This document shows positions 61,596 through 64,000 of a DNA stretch of 64,000 bases, piece by piece. Positions within the stretch are counted from its first letter, which is position 1. Each line of letters opens with the position of its first letter. The notes below the pieces were generated by a model. That model searched no databases. It was not told where the DNA came from and saw only the letters and a program-made list of their open reading frames with translations. This stretch comes from Agilicoccus flavus (GTDB lineage: Bacteria > Actinomycetota > Actinomycetes > Actinomycetales > Dermatophilaceae), in the NCBI RefSeq assembly GCF_014857905.1, contig NZ_JACYXE010000004.1:124001-188000 (forward strand), read 5' to 3'. Position numbers and translations under genes: made by a program.

Positions 61596-62338
61596 GACGG
61601 GTCGCGCTCCACGGCTCGGGCGCGGCCCAGGCACGCCTCGAGCGTCTCGCCCTGCCGCCCGTTGGCGTCGAGGGCGTCGAACCACGCCTCGTAGCCGGCC
61701 CGGAGCCCGGCCCAGTCGCCGTCGGTCATCGCGTACCAGGCGGTGTCCCGGTTGCGTCCCTTGTAGGCGGCCGCCTGCCGCCAGACGCCCTCGAAGCGGA
61801 ACCCGAGCCGCAGGGCCGCCCGCCGGGACGGGGCGTTGAGCGCGTCGCACTTCCACTCGTACCGGCGATACCCGAGCTCGTCCATCGCGTGCCGGGCGAG
61901 CAGGTACATGGCCTCGGTGGCCGGCGTGGCCCGGCGCGCCCCCGCCCCGTAGACGATCGCCCCGACCTCGATCGTGCCGCCGGCCGGTTCGATGCGCAGG
62001 TAACTGGCCGTGCCGACGACCCGGCCGCCGGCGCGGATCGCGAACGGCACGAACCCCGGGTCGGCGACGAGGCCGGCGACGACCTTTCGCATCGCGGCCA
62101 CGTCGGCGCACGGACCGAAGGGCAGGTAGGTCCACTGCTCGTCACCGGCGCCGTCGGCGAGGGCGGCGAACAGCTCGGGCGCGTCCCCGACACCCAGGGG
62201 GTCGAGGCGGCAGGTGCGCCCGGCGAGGGAGACCGGCTGCACCGGGCGGGCCGCGACGGAGCCGACGGGTTCGCCGATCGGCTGCCCGAACTCGTTGCGG
62301 CGGGGAAGGGGCGGGCGCGCCCCGAGGTCGTCGGTCAT
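61592..62338 (-). CDS. GNAT-family N-acetyltransferase
   Basis: A 248-residue acetyltransferase of the RimJ/RimL type: PLGVGDAPELFAALADGAG, VVGTASYLRIEPAGGTIEVG, YLLARHAMDELGYRRYEWKC, ALNAPSRRAALRLGFRFEGV and YKGRNRDTAWYAM. These usually acetylate protein N-termini or small molecules. Acceptor unknown. Confidence 0.93.
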   Translation of the reverse strand: MTDDLGARPPLPRRNEFGQPIGEPVGSVAARPVQPVSLAGRTCRLDPLGVGDAPELFAALADGAGDEQWTYLPFGPCADVAAMRKVVAGLVADPGFVPFAIRAGGRVVGTASYLRIEPAGGTIEVGAIVYGAGARRATPATEAMYLLARHAMDELGYRRYEWKCDALNAPSRRAALRLGFRFEGVWRQAAAYKGRNRDTAWYAMTDGDWAGLRAGYEAWFDALDANGRQGETLEACLGRARAVERDPS

Positions 62339-62485
62339 GGCGTCATCGTGTCAGCCGGGCTCCGCCGGGCGTGGGGAGGGAGACGCCGCCGGAGAAGGGC
62401 GGCCCGTCGGACGGGCGGGGCCGAGGCGGTACCGTCGTCGGCGCGGGCGGCTCGTCGTCGCCGGCATCGACACGGAGACGGACTG

Positions 62486-62941
62486 GTGAGCATGACCGAC
62501 CCCACCGGCACCGAGGCCCTGCTCGCGCGGGCCCGGTCGACGTACACCCCGATCGACGCGCGGACCGCTGCGGCCGAGATCGCCTCCGGCGACGCCCTGC
62601 TCGTCGACATCCGGCCGGAGGCGCAGCGCCGCGAGCACGGGGAGGTCGCCGCCTCGTGCAGGCCGCTCGTCGTCGAGCGCAACGTGCTCGAGTGGCGCTT
62701 CGACCCGGCGGGCGAGGCGCGGCTGCCCGAGGCGGGCGCGGACGTCCGGGTCATCGTCCTGTGCCAGCAGGGCTACGCCTCGTCGCTCGCGGCAGAGGCT
62801 CTCGTGCGGGTGGGCGTGCCCCGGGCCACCGACGTCGCCGGCGGCTTCGACGCCTGGGTCGACGCCGGCCTGCCCGTGCAGGGACGGCCTGCGCAGGAGG
62901 ACGTCGAGGACTCCGAGGACTCCGAGGACTCCGTGGCCTGA
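62486..62941 (+). CDS. rhodanese-like domain protein
   Basis: A 151-residue single rhodanese domain for sulfur transfer. DALLVDIRPEAQRREHGEV starts the domain, and the active-site loop VLCQQGYASSLAAEAL carries the Cys. The end GGFDAWVDAGLPV is typical. The C-terminus is three EDS repeats (VEDSEDSEDSVA) from a 9-bp DNA repeat. GTG 62486 fits GGAG upstream; ATG 62492 is an alternative. Confidence 0.92.
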   Translation: MSMTDPTGTEALLARARSTYTPIDARTAAAEIASGDALLVDIRPEAQRREHGEVAASCRPLVVERNVLEWRFDPAGEARLPEAGADVRVIVLCQQGYASSLAAEALVRVGVPRATDVAGGFDAWVDAGLPVQGRPAQEDVEDSEDSEDSVA

Positions 62942-62988
62942 GACCGGCCGGCGCGGCACCGGCCTGAGACGGCCGGCGCGACACCGGG
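62937..62988. repeat. 26-bp imperfect tandem duplication across the rhodanese stop
   Basis: Units start at 62937 and 62963, both opening CCTGAGAC; the first holds the stop codon TGA. Just before it, GAGGACTCC is repeated three times. Confidence 0.7.
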
Positions 62989-63014
62989 CCGCCACGGCTT
63001 GGAAGAATGCCCGC

Positions 63015-63785
63015 ATGCCCCACGCGACCGCCCCCGACGGCACAGCCATCGCCTACCAGGTCGACGGCGACGGCCCGGTCCTCGTGCTGCTCGCCGGGCA
63101 GGCCAACGACCACCACTGGTGGGACGGGGTGCGCACCGACTTCACCGGGCGCACCCGCGTCACCGTCGAGATGCGCGGCACGGGCGGGTCGCAGGACGGC
63201 GAGGGCCCTTGGACCACCCGGCATCTCGCCGGCGACGTCGTGGCCGTCCTCGACGACCTGGGGGTCGGGCGCGCCGACGTGTACGGCACGTCGATGGGCG
63301 GCCGGGTCGCGCAGTGGGTCGCCCTCGACCACCCCGACCGGGTGCGCCGCCTCGTCCTCGGCTGCACGTCCCCGGGCGGCCCCCGGGCGCACGAGCGCAG
63401 CGAGGCGGTGCGCCGCGACCTGGGCCGGGCCTCGACGCGACGCGCCGCCCTCCTCGACCTCATGTTCACGCCCGCGTACGTCCAGGCGCACCCGGACGGT
63501 CCGTTCCGGGTGCTCGGCGACCCGCGCATGTCGGCCCGCGCGTCCCGCGGCCACCTCACCGCGAGCGACACCCACGACGCGTGGGACGAGCTGCCCCGGT
63601 TGGAGGCGCCCACCCTCGTCGTCCACGGCACCGACGACCGGCTCAACCCGACCGCGAACGCGGCGCTGCTGGCGGATCTCATCCCGGACGCCCGGCTGCA
63701 CCTCGTCGAGGGGGCGCGGCACGCCTACTTCGAGGAGTTCGCGGCGCAGGTCTCGCCCGTCGTGCTCGCGTTCCTCACGCAGTGA
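63015..63785 (+). CDS. alpha/beta hydrolase
   Basis: A 256-residue serine hydrolase. Nucleophile elbow YGTSMGGRVAQ (Ser near 98), acid in VHGTDDRLNP and His in EGARHAYFEEF. A small cap near residues 125-175. The 'DGTAIAYQVDG' start and absence of a signal peptide point to a cytosolic enzyme. Substrate unknown. Confidence 0.93.
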   Translation: MPHATAPDGTAIAYQVDGDGPVLVLLAGQANDHHWWDGVRTDFTGRTRVTVEMRGTGGSQDGEGPWTTRHLAGDVVAVLDDLGVGRADVYGTSMGGRVAQWVALDHPDRVRRLVLGCTSPGGPRAHERSEAVRRDLGRASTRRAALLDLMFTPAYVQAHPDGPFRVLGDPRMSARASRGHLTASDTHDAWDELPRLEAPTLVVHGTDDRLNPTANAALLADLIPDARLHLVEGARHAYFEEFAAQVSPVVLAFLTQ

Positions 63786-63826
63786 TCACCGGGCCGCGAC
63801 GGGCCCGCGCCGCTCGGGCGCCGACC

Positions 63827-64000
63827 TCAGGGCCGGCCGTCGAGGATCGCCCGCGCCGCGTGATACCCGCCGAGGCCGCTCACCCCACCGCCGCGGCGTG
63901 AACCGGCCCCCGCCAGCAGGACGTCGCCGTGGGCCGACGCCACGCCCCACCGCTGCGCGGGGGTGACGAGGGGTTCGTCGTCCGCGGCGAACGGCCAGCT
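63827..64000 (-). CDS. C-terminal end of an FAD-dependent oxidoreductase (phytoene dehydrogenase-like)
   Basis: The minus-strand frame from 64000 reads 57 codons to a stop at 63827: VLLAGAGSRRGGGVSGLGGY and HAARAILDGRP. This is the FAD-closing end of NAD(P)/FAD-dependent amine oxidoreductase-like proteins such as CrtI relatives. The rest lies outside the window. Confidence 0.75.
   Translation of the reverse strand, partial: SWPFAADDEPLVTPAQRWGVASAHGDVLLAGAGSRRGGGVSGLGGYHAARAILDGRP

Overview
The window is high-GC DNA (third codon positions almost all G or C, GTG starts common) from an actinobacterium. WhiB1, a PdtaS-type kinase, the large NAD-glutamate dehydrogenase, a tmRNA tag of the mycobacterial type (ADSKRTDFALAA here), DUF3039, DUF2017, DUF3618, DUF6912 and DUF6459-like genes, and a conserved pncA-pncB-clpS ... 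murI-rph-rdgB order all point to Actinomycetia. Overall content suggests Micrococcales (Dermatophilaceae/Intrasporangiaceae-like), but the genus cannot be fixed from this sequence. It is mostly chromosomal core with few accessory genes. No insertion sequence, prophage, CRISPR array or rRNA was seen.

Layout. 1-8.9 kb: the 3' part of secA, small conserved genes, a HTH protein, a CpaE/MinD-like ATPase and a WS/DGAT acyltransferase fused in frame to a DUF6912 domain. 8.9-16.3 kb: NAD-glutamate dehydrogenase, a PdtaS-like histidine kinase, whiB1, and a small unannotated transcription unit under a perfect CRP-type site. 16.3-24 kb: a 1539-residue FHA/FtsK ATPase resembling EccC/EssC but without type VII neighbours, a nitronate monooxygenase-like protein behind a perfect palindrome, and a cardiolipin synthase-like phospholipase D. 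24-28.7 kb: prfB, ftsE, ftsX, smpB, a PPOX-fold protein and the tmRNA gene; SmpB and tmRNA act together in ribosome rescue. 28.8-37.6 kb: thioredoxin, a DEAD-box RNA helicase with a long RGD-rich repeat tail, AlgH/YqgE, polysaccharide deacetylase, the DUF3039/helicase pair, an Lrp regulator and an RDD membrane protein.

37.6-46.6 kb: nicotinamide salvage (pncA, pncB), clpS, DUF2017, an amino-acid ABC transporter, murI, an Rv1339-like metallo-hydrolase, rph and rdgB. The ABC transporter sits where mycobacteria carry mec-cysO-cysM. 46.6-51.1 kb: tRNA-Leu, bcp, DUF3618, tRNA-Lys, a CopC-type protein, an AraC regulator coupled to a VOC protein, tRNA-His and orn. 51.3-58.2 kb is the most interesting region: a PrsW-type membrane protein, a 1344-residue Pls/PosA-type single-module peptide synthetase whose adenylation pocket reads as lysine-like, and an overlapping M1 metallopeptidase, followed by tRNA-Arg. 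Just past tRNA-Arg lies a deletion-fused mazEF remnant. 58.8-64 kb holds a zinc alcohol dehydrogenase, a TIGR03086 protein, a second AraC regulator, a GNAT acetyltransferase, a rhodanese, an alpha/beta hydrolase and the end of an FAD oxidoreductase.

Many genes show a TANNNT-like hexamer 6-8 bases before the start codon, the arrangement expected of leaderless transcripts. Start sites were chosen from ribosome-binding sites, these hexamers and family length. All functional calls rest on reading motifs by eye; no database search was run.
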